DNA from: Liquorilactobacillus sucicola DSM 21376 = JCM 15457
Lineage (GTDB): Bacteria > Bacillota > Bacilli > Lactobacillales > Lactobacillaceae
Direction: 5' to 3'
Assembly (NCBI RefSeq): GCF_000612445.1
Contig: NZ_BALC01000005.1
Span: forward strand, 62,001-126,000
DNA length: 64,000 bases
Part shown: positions 46,118 to 55,340 of the stretch, in pieces
Layout: the number at the start of each line of letters is the position of its first letter
Position numbering within the stretch: position 1 is the stretch's first letter
The notes under the pieces: generated by a model
Told to the model about the DNA's origin: nothing
Database searches by the model: none
Seen by the model: only the letters and a program-made list of their open reading frames with translations
Position numbers and translations under genes: made by a program

Positions 46118-46939
46118 ATGGGAAAACATCGTTGGGAGAAAGTTAAGGATTATTCTGAGATTATTTTTGAAAGGACAGGTGCAATTGCAAAACTAACGAT
46201 CAATCGTCCTGAAAAAAGGAATGCTTTCACTCCTGTAACTATCAGTGAACTTATGGAAGCATTCAGTATTTGTCGTGATGATAGTACGATCGGCGTTATT
46301 GTTTTAACTGGTGCAGGAAATCAGGCATTTAGCTCAGGCGGTGACCAAGGGATACGCGGTAATGGCGGATATGTGGGACCAGATAAAATTGCGCGGTTGA
46401 ATGTTTTAGATTTACAACATCTGATCAGAATAATTCCTAAACCTGTAATTGCAATGGTAAAAGGCTGGTCTGTCGGTGGCGGAAATGTACTGCAGTTGGT
46501 TTGTGATCTGACAATTGCAGCTGATAATGCCATGTTTGGACAAACAGGACCAAAAGTTGGAAGCTTTGATGCAGGGTACGGTTCAGGTTACTTGGCACGT
46601 GTCATCGGACATAAGCGCGCTAAAGAGGTTTGGTTTTTAAATCACTGGTATACGGCACAAGAAGCTCTTGAAATGAATTGGATAAACAAGGTAGTACCAT
46701 TGGATGACGTTGAGAAGGAAACGCTGAAATGGTGTGATGAGCTACTGACGAAATCACCAACAGCACTTCGTTTTATCAAAGCAGCAATGAATGCTGATAC
46801 GGACGGCCTTGCAGGGTTGCAGCAATTCGCTGGAGATGCGACAATGCTTTATTATACAACTGATGAAGCAAAGGAAGGACGCGATGCATTTAACGAAAAA
46901 AGACATCCTGACTTTGGAAAATTTCCAAAGTTTCCTTAA
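46118..46939 (+). CDS. menB: 1,4-dihydroxy-2-naphthoyl-CoA synthase
   Basis: 273 residues from the ATG at 46118, preceded by AGAAAGGAAG; the open frame upstream overlaps the divergent thioesterase and is not used. Crotonase-fold MenB features: [71 protein letters not shown] and [17 protein letters not shown]. It cyclises O-succinylbenzoyl-CoA. menE begins 25 bp downstream. Confidence 0.96.
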   Translation: MGKHRWEKVKDYSEIIFERTGAIAKLTINRPEKRNAFTPVTISELMEAFSICRDDSTIGVIVLTGAGNQAFSSGGDQGIRGNGGYVGPDKIARLNVLDLQHLIRIIPKPVIAMVKGWSVGGGNVLQLVCDLTIAADNAMFGQTGPKVGSFDAGYGSGYLARVIGHKRAKEVWFLNHWYTAQEALEMNWINKVVPLDDVEKETLKWCDELLTKSPTALRFIKAAMNADTDGLAGLQQFAGDATMLYYTTDEAKEGRDAFNEKRHPDFGKFPKFP

Positions 46940-46963
46940 AATAAGGTGGCAGGAAACGATATT

Positions 46964-48418
46964 ATGGAAAATTGGTTAATTAAACAGGTAAAACTAGCAC
47001 CACATCGCTTGGCTTTAATGTACGAGGATAAAACGTGGACTTTCAAGCAATTGCAGGATGCGGTGTATAGGATTGCAAAAAAATTAGTTGGTTTTGATAA
47101 ACGGCTAGGTAAACGAACCGCACTTATCACAGGTAACACACCAGCAAGCTACTTTATGATACTTGCATTGCAGCAGATAGGTGTGCAACCGGTTCTTTTG
47201 AACTTTCGACTGGCTTTTGCAGAATTAGAACGACAGCGAAAAGATGCAGGGGTCGTAGTTATGTTCGTTGATGACTCGTTGAAAAAGCAATTTTCAGAGT
47301 TCGTGAAATCAAATGAAAACTATTACTTCATTTCAGAAATAAAGAAATTTAAAACCGGTAAATTAAAAATAATACCAACTTTTGAGGATGAAAGTATTGC
47401 ATCAATTATGTATACCTCAGGGACCACCGGACGACCGCATGGAGTTTTGCAGACATACCGCAATCATTTCTTTTCCGCCATTGGTTCAGTACTAAACCTA
47501 GGGCTGGAAGCAGATGATCAATGGCTTTGTGCTGTGCCTATTTTTCATGTTAGTGGTTTGTCGATAATGATGCGCAGTTTGATATACGGAACGGGCGTTG
47601 TTCTAGTACCTCATTTTGACCCCGTGAAAATCAGTGAACTGCTTGCCACGCGACCAATAAGTATAATGTCGGTTGTCCCAGTGATGCTAAAGCGCCTTTT
47701 AGAAGTATATCCGTCAGGAGGGTACAATAATGCCTTTCGCACATTTTTGTTGGGAGGTGCACCAATTGCCGCTGCGATTTTGAATGATTGCCGTCAGAAG
47801 AAGATCAGTGTTATTCAGTCATACGGAATGACTGAGACTTGTTCCCAGATTGTAGCATTGAACTTTGCCGATGCTCCTTCTAAGATTGGTGCTGTGGGTA
47901 AGCCCCTTTTTCCGGTAGAAGTACGTATAAAAGGCAGAAACCACATAGGAGAAGTTGAAGTCAAGGGACCTAATGTTGCCCGAAGTTATCTCAACGATCA
48001 AGCAGGCTTTGAAGCTAAGCTGACGCCAGATGGCTGGTTCAAAACTGGAGACATTGGTTTTTTTGATGAAGAGGGTTTTTTATTTATCAAGGGACGTAAG
48101 GATGAGATGTTTATCTCTGGAGGCGAAAATGTTTTTCCGACTGAGATTGAAAAGGTTTATAGTCGGGTTGCGGGTATAAAGGCAATTGCAGTGGTTGGAG
48201 TTTTTGACAAAGAATGGGGGCAAGTTCCCTGTGCATTTGTTGAAACCGAAAAAGACTTTAAACTCAAAGTTAAAAAACTAAAAAACTATGGGCGCAAGTT
48301 CCTAGCACACTATAAAGTGCCACAGAGATTTGTTGTGGTGCCACAGCTTCCACGAACGGCTAGTGGTAAAGTAAAACATGCTGAAATAGAAAAACTACTT
48401 TCAAGGGATGCCGAATAG
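46964..48418 (+). CDS. menE: o-Succinylbenzoate-CoA ligase
   Basis: 484 residues, ANL adenylate-forming family. The phosphate loop is IMYTSGTTGRPHGV, with SYGMTETCSQ and DGWFKTGDIGFFDEEGFLFIKGRKDEMFISGGENVFPTEIE. The C-terminal catalytic Lys is in TASGKVKHAEI. It activates OSB to OSB-CoA for MenB. The GTG at 46946 is an alternative, but ATG at 46964 has AGGA 9 nt upstream. menF, D, H, C and A are not in the window, so DHNA or menaquinone formation depends on genes elsewhere or an external precursor. Confidence 0.95.
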   Translation: MENWLIKQVKLAPHRLALMYEDKTWTFKQLQDAVYRIAKKLVGFDKRLGKRTALITGNTPASYFMILALQQIGVQPVLLNFRLAFAELERQRKDAGVVVMFVDDSLKKQFSEFVKSNENYYFISEIKKFKTGKLKIIPTFEDESIASIMYTSGTTGRPHGVLQTYRNHFFSAIGSVLNLGLEADDQWLCAVPIFHVSGLSIMMRSLIYGTGVVLVPHFDPVKISELLATRPISIMSVVPVMLKRLLEVYPSGGYNNAFRTFLLGGAPIAAAILNDCRQKKISVIQSYGMTETCSQIVALNFADAPSKIGAVGKPLFPVEVRIKGRNHIGEVEVKGPNVARSYLNDQAGFEAKLTPDGWFKTGDIGFFDEEGFLFIKGRKDEMFISGGENVFPTEIEKVYSRVAGIKAIAVVGVFDKEWGQVPCAFVETEKDFKLKVKKLKNYGRKFLAHYKVPQRFVVVPQLPRTASGKVKHAEIEKLLSRDAE

Positions 48419-48460
48419 TGTTCTATAGGAAACGAGTATGGAGGTATTTCTGAACTTTTA

Positions 48461-48474
48461 ATTTCCTGGGAAAT
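48461..48474. other. Noc-binding-site-like sequence
   Basis: ATTTCCTGGGAAAT, one base off the Noc consensus, within a wider palindrome (TTAATTTCCTGGGAAATTAA, 48459-48478) downstream of menE. Confidence 0.5.
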
Positions 48475-48548
48475 TAAGCAATGAGCTGGTAAAAAAAGTG
48501 TGCAGACCTATCCTTAGATATGAGCGAACATTAATCTCTAAAGCAAAA

Positions 48549-48721
48549 CGACTGGGAGTGTGACATAAGTCGGGAAAATTTGAGTACTAACTCGAAACTA
48601 CGAACGTAGCGAGTACTTTGCCATGAGTAATTCGAAGTTAGACGGAGAATTTTGACTTATGGAACACGTTTATACGGAATAAAAGAGGGGCTGTGCCAAA
48701 AGTTAAATTTGGCACAGCCCC
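48549..48721 (+). repeat. Full copy of a foldback intergenic repeat ending in a terminator
   Basis: The outer arms CATAAGTC..AAAATT (48564-48580) and AATTTTGACTTATG (48648-48661) pair. Inside, ACTCG..CTACG / CGTAG..CGAGT forms a second hairpin and TAACTCGAA / TTCGAAGTTA a third pairing. The element ends in an 11-bp perfect terminator stem (48687-48697 with 48711-48721). Related copies are at 10992, 37145 and 59225. Confidence 0.75.
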
Positions 48722-48730
48722 AGTTGCTTT

Positions 48731-49060
48731 TTAGTTAGCAGCCCCAGTGCGTTTTTCACTGACATGTTCCCTAACCTGTTCGAATATCGTCATAATATGG
48801 CGATCCGATAGCTGATAGTTAACCTTTTGTCCAGAACGGATTCCCCGTACCAGTCCAGTTTGCCGAAGCAATTTTAATTGATGTGAAATCGCAGACTGTG
48901 AAATACCAATTATTTCTGCAATTTCGTTAACTGAAAGGCTGCGTTCAGTGAGTAAAAACAATATTTTATAGCGTGTCTGGTCGCCAAAAGCTTTAAAAAG
49001 CTGGACGCTCTTTTCAAGTTCAATTGTCGTTGGTAATTTGATATCAGTTGATTTTGCCAT
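48731..49060 (-). CDS. ArsR-family transcriptional regulator
   Basis: 109 residues from the ATG at 49060 with AAAGGTGA upstream; an in-frame start 18 codons earlier lacks a ribosome site. It is a winged helix: LFKAFGDQTRYKILFLLTERSLSVNEIAEIIGISQSAISHQLKLLRQTGLVRGIRSGQKVNYQLSD. No CxC metal-binding motif is present, though the C-terminal helix has DRHIMTIFEQVREH, resembling SmtB/CzrA alpha-5 (D-x-H..H). A zinc or cobalt sensor is possible, with no metal gene adjacent. Confidence 0.85.
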   Translation of the reverse strand: MAKSTDIKLPTTIELEKSVQLFKAFGDQTRYKILFLLTERSLSVNEIAEIIGISQSAISHQLKLLRQTGLVRGIRSGQKVNYQLSDRHIMTIFEQVREHVSEKRTGAAN

Positions 49061-49174
49061 CAGGTTCACCTTTTTAGATGTTTTTGTAACGTTATCAGAA
49101 TTCAACGCATCCAATAGTTACTTTCAACCATTATACCCCAATTCAAAACCGAAGAAAAAGGGTATGCAGTTAAA

Positions 49175-50114
49175 CTAATCAGCTTTTTTAGCAAGTTCAT
49201 CAATTAAATCAAAAAATCTAGTATTATTAACGTCATAGATTAAGTTTGCTCGGCGCCCCTTTGAGGTTAAGAAGGTGCGCCCATCAGAAGGAAAGTCCAC
49301 TTTAACATCACAAGTTATTTCTTTGGTCTTAACGATACTTGGATCAAAGAAGTAGCAGGTCGTTAAAACATCCCATAAATAATACGTCGAGTTCGTCTCA
49401 AAGAAACTTAATTCTGGAACGAAGGCATAGCTGTTGCCAATAAAATCAAGTCCTGTAAAACGGCGTTGGGAAGCCCAGCGTTGCCGGATGGCCTGAGTCA
49501 GTGGCACATTGTTTGTGCTTTCGAGGCTAACCAAGTCAATTGGTATCGAAGAATCGAAAACTCTCTTAACAGCTTCTGGGTCCCAGAAAGCATTCCATTC
49601 TTGAGTACCATCACAGTCAGGCTCGGCGACATTCCCTTTATCCAAAAAAGTACCACCCATCCAAATTAACCGCTTAATTTTTTTTCGATTGCAGGATCAA
49701 TTTCTAAAGCTCTGGCAAGGTCACTTAGCGGACCTGTGAAGAGCAAGGATAAAGGGCTTGTGGATGCTTGCAGTTTGTGTAAAAGATCAAGGTGCGCAGC
49801 TTCTGCAGTGATAGGAGTTTCTATTTTTCCGTTTTCGTTCAATAATGGCAACGAGTTTTCAGAATAAGCTGCTAAGCGCCACTCCTTAGGAAAAGGATGG
49901 ACTGCGCGCGAGTTTGAAATTGCAACAGGTGGAACAGCCGCATGACTGAAACGATCGATAATCTTACGGCTAGCTTCAGCTGCTGGAATAACGTAACTAT
50001 CGGCGTCAACAACACCAACACCGACTAGCTCACTTCGTCCATCTGCAATAATAAAAAAAGAGAGACTAAATCATCAACGCCTCCATCATGGTTAAAATAA
50101 ACTTTTTCTGTCAT
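49175..50114 (-). pseudogene. Inosine-uridine nucleoside hydrolase, two frameshifts
   Basis: Assembled from three frames. The start MTEKVYFNHDGGVDDLVSL holds the Asp cluster (DGGVDD) of nucleoside hydrolases. The middle gives ELVGVGVVDADSYV, then LLFTGPLSDLARAL, and the last part WMGGTFLDKGNVAEPDCDGTQEWNAFWDPEAV. Breaks are near 50031 (GTGAGC; an extra G gives DEVELVG) and 49681-49688 (A8; A9 gives EKKIKRLIW). With both repaired the enzyme is about 313 residues and looks intact. It hydrolyses purine or pyrimidine nucleosides, which fits the nucleoside ABC transporter downstream. It may be a real pseudogene or a sequence error. Confidence 0.8.
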
Positions 50115-50245
50115 ATTTTGCGACCTTTCTAAGCAGAATTAAAAAGACTTAATTTCATGGATTGGATTATACATCATAATAATAGTGTTCGTCAAAATTG
50201 GCTTTAAGTAAACTTATAACATCATTTGTTAGTTTTCTTTTTAAT

Positions 50246-50311
50246 ATATACGAACAATTGGAGTTTATAATCTATAAATGTATTGATTTTTAACTTGGAA
50301 TAAAGTATACT
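50246..50311 (+). promoter_or_regulatory. PurBox and promoter of the nucleoside transporter operon
   Basis: ATATACGAACAAT (50246-50258) matches the PurR box at 12 of 13 positions. A promoter TTGATT (50283-50288) / TATACT (50306-50311) with 17-bp spacing lies downstream. The box sits around -60 to -72 from the expected start, an activator-like distance as for Lactococcus PurR. Confidence 0.55.
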
Positions 50312-50347
50312 TTTCGGCGTAGAAAAATAAATTGGGGGATGCATTCA

Positions 50348-51370
50348 TTGAAGAAAAAAGTAGTGGCAGTTTTAGCGGCAACACTGATGGTCGGAACCAT
50401 TCTTGTGGGATGCGGTGGTAATTCATCAGCAAATAAGGGAACAAAATATTCAGCGGCATTAGTTACTGATGGTGGAGGAATTGATGATAAGTCATTCAAT
50501 CAGTCTGCATGGGAAGGTTTAAAGAGTTGGGGGAAAGACCAGGGACTCAAGAAGGGGATCAATGGTTATAACTATGCCCAGTCAAATGATGACTCAGATT
50601 TTCTGCCCAATATTAATAAGCTGATTAAGGCTAAATATGCAACTATCTTCGGAATTGGTTATAAAATCGATAACGCAATCAGTTCAGCGGCCAAAGACAA
50701 TCCTAAAACAAACTTTGCAATTATTGATTCTGTGGTAAAAGGCCGGAAAAATGTTGCTTCTGTGACTTTTAAAACGGAACAGTCTTCCTACTTGGCTGGT
50801 GTTGCAGCAGCTGAAACTACTAAAACAGGGCGCGTAGGTTTTATTGGCGGAATTCAAAGTGATGTTATTAAAACGTTTGAGGCCGGATTCAGGCAAGGTG
50901 TTAAAGCTGTTAATCCTAAAATCAAGGTCGATGTTAAGTATGCAGGATCATTCACTAAAGCTGATGTTGGACAGTCTTTAGCGACCGCTATGTTTAACAA
51001 TAATGAAGATGTTATCTTCCACGCAGCTGGTGGAACTGGTGCTGGGGTCTTTACAGCAGCTAAAAATGAAGCAAAAAATGGTAAAAAAGTTTGGGTTGTT
51101 GGGGTCGATCAGGACCAAAAAGCCGATGGAGCCTACAAAGGTGGTAATGTTACCTTAGCATCAGCAGTCAAAAAGGTTGGAACGGCTGTGGAAGACTTGT
51201 CTAAACAGGCAGCTAAGAACAAGTTTCCAGGCGGCAAGACAGTTACGTATGATTTGAAGGACAATGGTGTAGGGATTATCAATGATAACTTATCTGCTAG
51301 TGCCTGGAAATCAGTTCAACAATATGAAAAGAAGATTGAAAATGGAGAGATTACTGTAAACCCTAAATAA
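50348..51370 (+). CDS. BMP-family nucleoside-binding lipoprotein
   Basis: About 340 residues. From the TTG at 50348 the signal peptide MKKKVVAVLAATL..VGTILVGC has its lipobox Cys at 22; an ATG at 50339 touches the GGGGG ribosome site and is less likely. The BMP/PnrA domain shows ALVTDGGGIDDKSFNQSAWEGLK, GFIGGIQSDVIKTFEAGFRQGVKAV and VVGVDQDQKADG. It captures nucleosides for the ABC transporter whose ATPase and two permeases follow. Confidence 0.93.
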   Translation: MKKKVVAVLAATLMVGTILVGCGGNSSANKGTKYSAALVTDGGGIDDKSFNQSAWEGLKSWGKDQGLKKGINGYNYAQSNDDSDFLPNINKLIKAKYATIFGIGYKIDNAISSAAKDNPKTNFAIIDSVVKGRKNVASVTFKTEQSSYLAGVAAAETTKTGRVGFIGGIQSDVIKTFEAGFRQGVKAVNPKIKVDVKYAGSFTKADVGQSLATAMFNNNEDVIFHAAGGTGAGVFTAAKNEAKNGKKVWVVGVDQDQKADGAYKGGNVTLASAVKKVGTAVEDLSKQAAKNKFPGGKTVTYDLKDNGVGIINDNLSASAWKSVQQYEKKIENGEITVNPK

Positions 51371-51491
51371 AGTTCTAAAGCAGTATGCTGGTCTATGGCT
51401 GGCACACATTTAAATGGTGGAGGATTTGGCGAGAAGCCAAAACTTCGCCATTTTGCTACTTATGCAAGTCGTGTTAAAGAAGGAGAACTGT

Positions 51492-53006
51492 ATGGAAAAG
51501 TACGTTGTTCAAATGAAGAACATTACCAAAAATTTTGGCAACTATAAAGCAAATGACGATATTTCCTTGGAATTGAAACAAGGTGAAATATTGGCCCTGC
51601 TTGGTGAAAACGGTGCAGGAAAGTCAACTTTAATGGGAATGCTATCAGGTCTATTACAACCAACTTCAGGCGATATCATAATCAATGACAAAATAGTAAG
51701 AATGGAAAGTCCACGTGAAGCAAAGAAATTAGGCATAGGCATGGTACATCAGCATTTTATGCTGATACCAGCTTTTTCTGTACTGGAGAACATTATTTTA
51801 GGAGACGAGCCACTTAAGGCAGGGCGAATTAATTATAAACAGGCAGCTGCGGATATAACACTTTTAGCTGGTAAGTACCACTTAGAAATTGATTTGAATG
51901 CAAAAGTCCGTGATATTACGGTCGGAATGCAACAGCGTGTTGAAATCATGAAAGCATTGTACCGTAAAGCTAATATTTTCATTTTTGATGAGCCGACTGC
52001 GGCATTGACACCGCAAGAAATCAAACAGCTGATGAAAGTGTTGCGCACTCTGGCAGCGGAAGGCAAATCTGTTATTTTTATAACACACAAACTCAAAGAA
52101 ATTAAAGAAGCTGCTGATCGCTGTGTTGTTATTCGCATGGGCAAGTTGGTCGATACCGTTGAGGTTTCTGAAACCAAAGAAGAGAGTTTGGCAGAAATGA
52201 TGGTCGGGCATAAAGTTAATTTTGCTGTCAAGAAGCAAGAGACTGATCAGGGAAAGGAAATTTTTAGGATTGAGAATTTGAACGTTGAAGCGCATGGACA
52301 GCTTAAACTCAAAAATCTCAGCCTAACAGTTCATGCCGGTGAAATTGTTGGTGTTGCAGGAGTTGATGGCAACGGGCAAAGCGAATTGATTGCAGCTATC
52401 ACTGGACTGCAAAAAGTCAAAAAAGGAGTAATTATGCTTGGCGATAAGCAACTGCAGCAGCAAAATGCACGTAAAATCGCTGCGGCCGGTATCGGATGCA
52501 TTCCTGAGGATCGTCAAAATATAGGATTGATATTGCCGCTGACGATTGCTGAGAATCTTGTTTTAAAATCTTACTATAAGCAACCAATCAGCAATAAAGG
52601 TTTTTTGAATTATAAAAGAATTAATGAAGACGGACGCGCACTGATTGAAAAATTTGATATTCGTTCTCAAAGCGAAAAAGAGCTTGTAGAAGATCTTTCT
52701 GGCGGAAACCAGCAAAAAGTGATCGTAGCGCGTGAGATAAATGCTCACCCTGATTTGTTGATAGCTGCTAATCCGACACGTGGGGTCGATATCGGTGCAA
52801 TCGAATATATCCATGAAAAGATTGTCGAGCAGCGTAATTCAGGTCACGGTGTGTTACTTGTGAGTTTTGAACTTGAGGAAATCTTAAAACTGTCAGATCG
52901 TGTAGTTGTGATGCATGAAGGCCAGATTGTGGGGGAAATTGATCCGAGAAGAACCTCTAGTGAGGAACTGGGGTTACTGATGGCTGGAAGAAAAATAGCT
53001 GAGTAG
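51492..53006 (+). CDS. Nucleoside ABC transporter ATPase, two ABC domains (NupO/YufO type)
   Basis: 504 residues from the ATG at 51492 with AGGAG upstream; earlier in-frame starts are not supported. Domain 1 has an intact Walker A GENGAGKSTL, VGMQQRVEIMKALYR and FDEPTAALTP. Domain 2 has the degenerate Walker A GVDGNGQSEL and LSGGNQQKVIVARE, typical of the sugar/nucleoside CUT2-like class. It powers nucleoside uptake. A hairpin (51427-51449, GGCGAGAAG / CTTCGCC) between it and the lipoprotein gene may adjust the transcript ratio. Confidence 0.95.
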   Translation: MEKYVVQMKNITKNFGNYKANDDISLELKQGEILALLGENGAGKSTLMGMLSGLLQPTSGDIIINDKIVRMESPREAKKLGIGMVHQHFMLIPAFSVLENIILGDEPLKAGRINYKQAAADITLLAGKYHLEIDLNAKVRDITVGMQQRVEIMKALYRKANIFIFDEPTAALTPQEIKQLMKVLRTLAAEGKSVIFITHKLKEIKEAADRCVVIRMGKLVDTVEVSETKEESLAEMMVGHKVNFAVKKQETDQGKEIFRIENLNVEAHGQLKLKNLSLTVHAGEIVGVAGVDGNGQSELIAAITGLQKVKKGVIMLGDKQLQQQNARKIAAAGIGCIPEDRQNIGLILPLTIAENLVLKSYYKQPISNKGFLNYKRINEDGRALIEKFDIRSQSEKELVEDLSGGNQQKVIVAREINAHPDLLIAANPTRGVDIGAIEYIHEKIVEQRNSGHGVLLVSFELEEILKLSDRVVVMHEGQIVGEIDPRRTSSEELGLLMAGRKIAE

Positions 53007-53030
53007 GAAGAGATGGGAGAGATTAGTTAA

Positions 53031-54116
53031 ATGCTGCATAGTAGATCAATACGGGCTTTAGCCGTTCCTTTGATATCAATTATTGCGGGTTTCATTATTG
53101 GCGCGATCTTGATGTTGATATTCGGCTATGATCCAGTACAGAACTATCAGAATCTATTCATTGGTTCATTAGGTGATGTTTACTCGCTAGGTGAGACACT
53201 GCGTAATATGACTCCTTTGATTCTGACAGCTTTAGGATTTGCGGTTTCAAGTAAGGCTGGTTTTTTTAATATTGGGGGACCGGGTCAGTACTTGATGGGG
53301 TGGTTTGGTTCAATTGTTTTTGCGTTAAACTTTACAACCTTGCCAACATGGGCCTTGATCAGCGGCTCTATGGTGTGCGGCGCACTTTTAGGCGGAATCT
53401 GGTCGTTTATTGCAGGTTTTCTAAGAGCTTATTTTGGAACCAGCGAGGTCATTACGACCATTATGTTAAATTATATTGCATTGTATTTTGTTAACTTTGC
53501 TGTTAAAAATTGGTTGGCTAAAAAGGGGAGTGACTCGTCTCCTAATATCGTACAGAGAGCTAGTTTAAACACAGACTTTCTGCAAAAAATAACCAACAAT
53601 TCGACTTTTAATTGGGGTTTCTTTATTGCAATTATCACAGTTTTTGTGATTTGGATGTATTTTAATAAAACACGCTCAGGATTTGAAGTCCGTTCAGTTG
53701 GACTGAATGAGGCTGCCTCAACGTACGCAGGTATCAATGTGAAAAAAACAATCGTGATTGCAATGCTGCTTTCAGGATTATTGGCTGGCTTGGGTGGTGC
53801 AATTGATGGAATAGGTAATTTTCAAAATATTTCCGTATCCAATAATCTTCCAAGTGTTGGATTTAATGGGATGGCAGTCGCTTTGTTGGCGGCAGAGAAT
53901 CCGATTGGAATCATTTTTGCTGCGTTGCTGTTTTCTGCCTTACAAATTGGTGGGCTAAGCATTTCGGTTTATTCCAATACGCCTAGTGAAATCGTTGATA
54001 TTGTCATTGCATCTATTATCTTCTTTGTTGGAATTAAGTATATTTTTGAAGTTATTTTAACTAGAAAATGGGGCAAAAAGCAGCACAAAGTAACAAATGG
54101 AGGTGCAAATAAATGA
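53031..54116 (+). CDS. Nucleoside ABC transporter permease (NupP/YufP type)
   Basis: 361 residues with about ten membrane helices of the BPD_transp_2 family: LTALGFAVSSKAGFFNIGGPGQYLMG, AYFGTSEVITTIMLNYIALY, FEVRSVGLNEAASTYAGINVKKT and GNFQNISVSNNLPSVGFNGMAVALLA. It begins 24 bp after the ATPase and overlaps the next permease by 4 bp (ATGA). Confidence 0.95.
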   Translation: MLHSRSIRALAVPLISIIAGFIIGAILMLIFGYDPVQNYQNLFIGSLGDVYSLGETLRNMTPLILTALGFAVSSKAGFFNIGGPGQYLMGWFGSIVFALNFTTLPTWALISGSMVCGALLGGIWSFIAGFLRAYFGTSEVITTIMLNYIALYFVNFAVKNWLAKKGSDSSPNIVQRASLNTDFLQKITNNSTFNWGFFIAIITVFVIWMYFNKTRSGFEVRSVGLNEAASTYAGINVKKTIVIAMLLSGLLAGLGGAIDGIGNFQNISVSNNLPSVGFNGMAVALLAAENPIGIIFAALLFSALQIGGLSISVYSNTPSEIVDIVIASIIFFVGIKYIFEVILTRKWGKKQHKVTNGGANK

Positions 54117-55072
54117 GTTTTTCGACAATTTTAATGACAGTTTTTTCAACGACTTTAATTTATGCTGCTCCGCTTATTTTTACCGCGCTTGGTGGAACAT
54201 TTTCTGAACGAAGTGGAGTTGTTAATGTTGGACTTGAAGGTATGATGATTGTCGGTGCTTTTTCCAGCACTGTTTTTAACCTGTCTTGTGGAAATATTTT
54301 TGGAAATGCAACTCCGTGGCTGTCGCTTTTGATTGGTGGAGTTTTTGGATTACTTTTTTCAATTCTTCATGCTGTCGCAACTATCAATTGTCGTGCGAAT
54401 CATATTATCAGTGGAACAGTTTTAAACCTGATGGCCCCAGCGCTATGTATTTTTTTAACACGTGTTTTCTATAATGGGAAGGGGCAGACACCCGTAATCA
54501 ATCAAAGTATGGGAACTTTTACATTTCCCGGGTTAGCAGATATTCCCTTTATTGGTAAAATTTTATTCACCAAGACGTCACTAGCCGCTTATGTAGCTGT
54601 CTTTATTGGCGGAGTTAGCTGGTTTTTCCTCTATCGGACGAACATCGGTTTGCGCTTGCGCTCTGTAGGTGAGAATCCAATGGCGGCTGATACGTTGGGA
54701 ATAAATGTAGCACAATATCGCTATTTGGGAGTACTGATTTCTGGCGCCTTGGGTGGAGTCGGTGGAGGTGTTATGGCACAATCAATTACATTGAATTTTT
54801 CAGCCAGCACTATTTCAGGTCAAGGTTTTATGGCGCTAGCCGCGATGATTTTTGGCAAATGGAATCCGTTGGGGGCTACAGGAGCAGCAATCTTCTTTGG
54901 TTTGGCACAAAGCCTGCCCATTATTGGCGGTTATGTCCCTATCCTAGATAATATGGATTCTGTATGGTTCCAGATTGCACCATATGCCATTACGATTGTT
55001 GTTCTTGTTATTTTTCTTGGCAAATCAGTTGCTCCTGCAGCGGATGGTCAGAATTATATTAAGGGAAGATAA
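54113..55072 (+). CDS. Nucleoside ABC transporter permease (NupQ/YufQ type)
   Basis: 319 residues. LIFTALGGTFSERSGVVNVGLEGMMIVGAF, NHIISGTVLNLMAPA, LRLRSVGENPMAADTLGINV and ISGQGFMALAAMIFGKWNPLGA mark the second BPD_transp_2 permease. It overlaps the first permease by ATGA and completes the binding protein-ATPase-permease-permease operon. Confidence 0.95.
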   Translation: MSFSTILMTVFSTTLIYAAPLIFTALGGTFSERSGVVNVGLEGMMIVGAFSSTVFNLSCGNIFGNATPWLSLLIGGVFGLLFSILHAVATINCRANHIISGTVLNLMAPALCIFLTRVFYNGKGQTPVINQSMGTFTFPGLADIPFIGKILFTKTSLAAYVAVFIGGVSWFFLYRTNIGLRLRSVGENPMAADTLGINVAQYRYLGVLISGALGGVGGGVMAQSITLNFSASTISGQGFMALAAMIFGKWNPLGATGAAIFFGLAQSLPIIGGYVPILDNMDSVWFQIAPYAITIVVLVIFLGKSVAPAADGQNYIKGR

Positions 55073-55101
55073 TAATAACTTTGTTTTTTCAAAAGATTAA
55101 G

Positions 55102-55190
55102 AAGCTGAACCAAGGTATATATGACATATTTGGCTGCCTGACAAAAAATGCAGCTGTAGGGCATATATTTATTTTGTTTCAGCTTTTTGG
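55102..55190 (+). terminator. Long compound hairpin after the nucleoside transporter operon
   Basis: AAGCTGAA (55102-55109) pairs with TTCAGCTT (55178-55185), enclosing TATATATG / CATATATT pairing and an inner GGCTGC / GCAGC stem. A T5 run follows. It is unusually long (about 84 nt) for a terminator. The remaining gap to 55340 shows no gene. Confidence 0.6.
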
Positions 55191-55340
55191 GGTTGCAAAT
55201 AAAACTGATAAGAGATCTTTAGCCTACATTGAGCAAGCGTTTTAGATGAAGCAATTTTTTTAATATGTTAGCATTAGGGCAAGGAATTGGCACTTAACTG
55301 TTACAGGTTTGATGTTACTTTAATATTGGAGGGATTCGCT

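Noticed and set aside
54523-54536. ATTTCCCGGG followed by TTAG in a permease gene as a Noc site
   Set aside because: The left half is perfect, but the right half has three mismatches and the sequence is coding, so the dyad is not formed.
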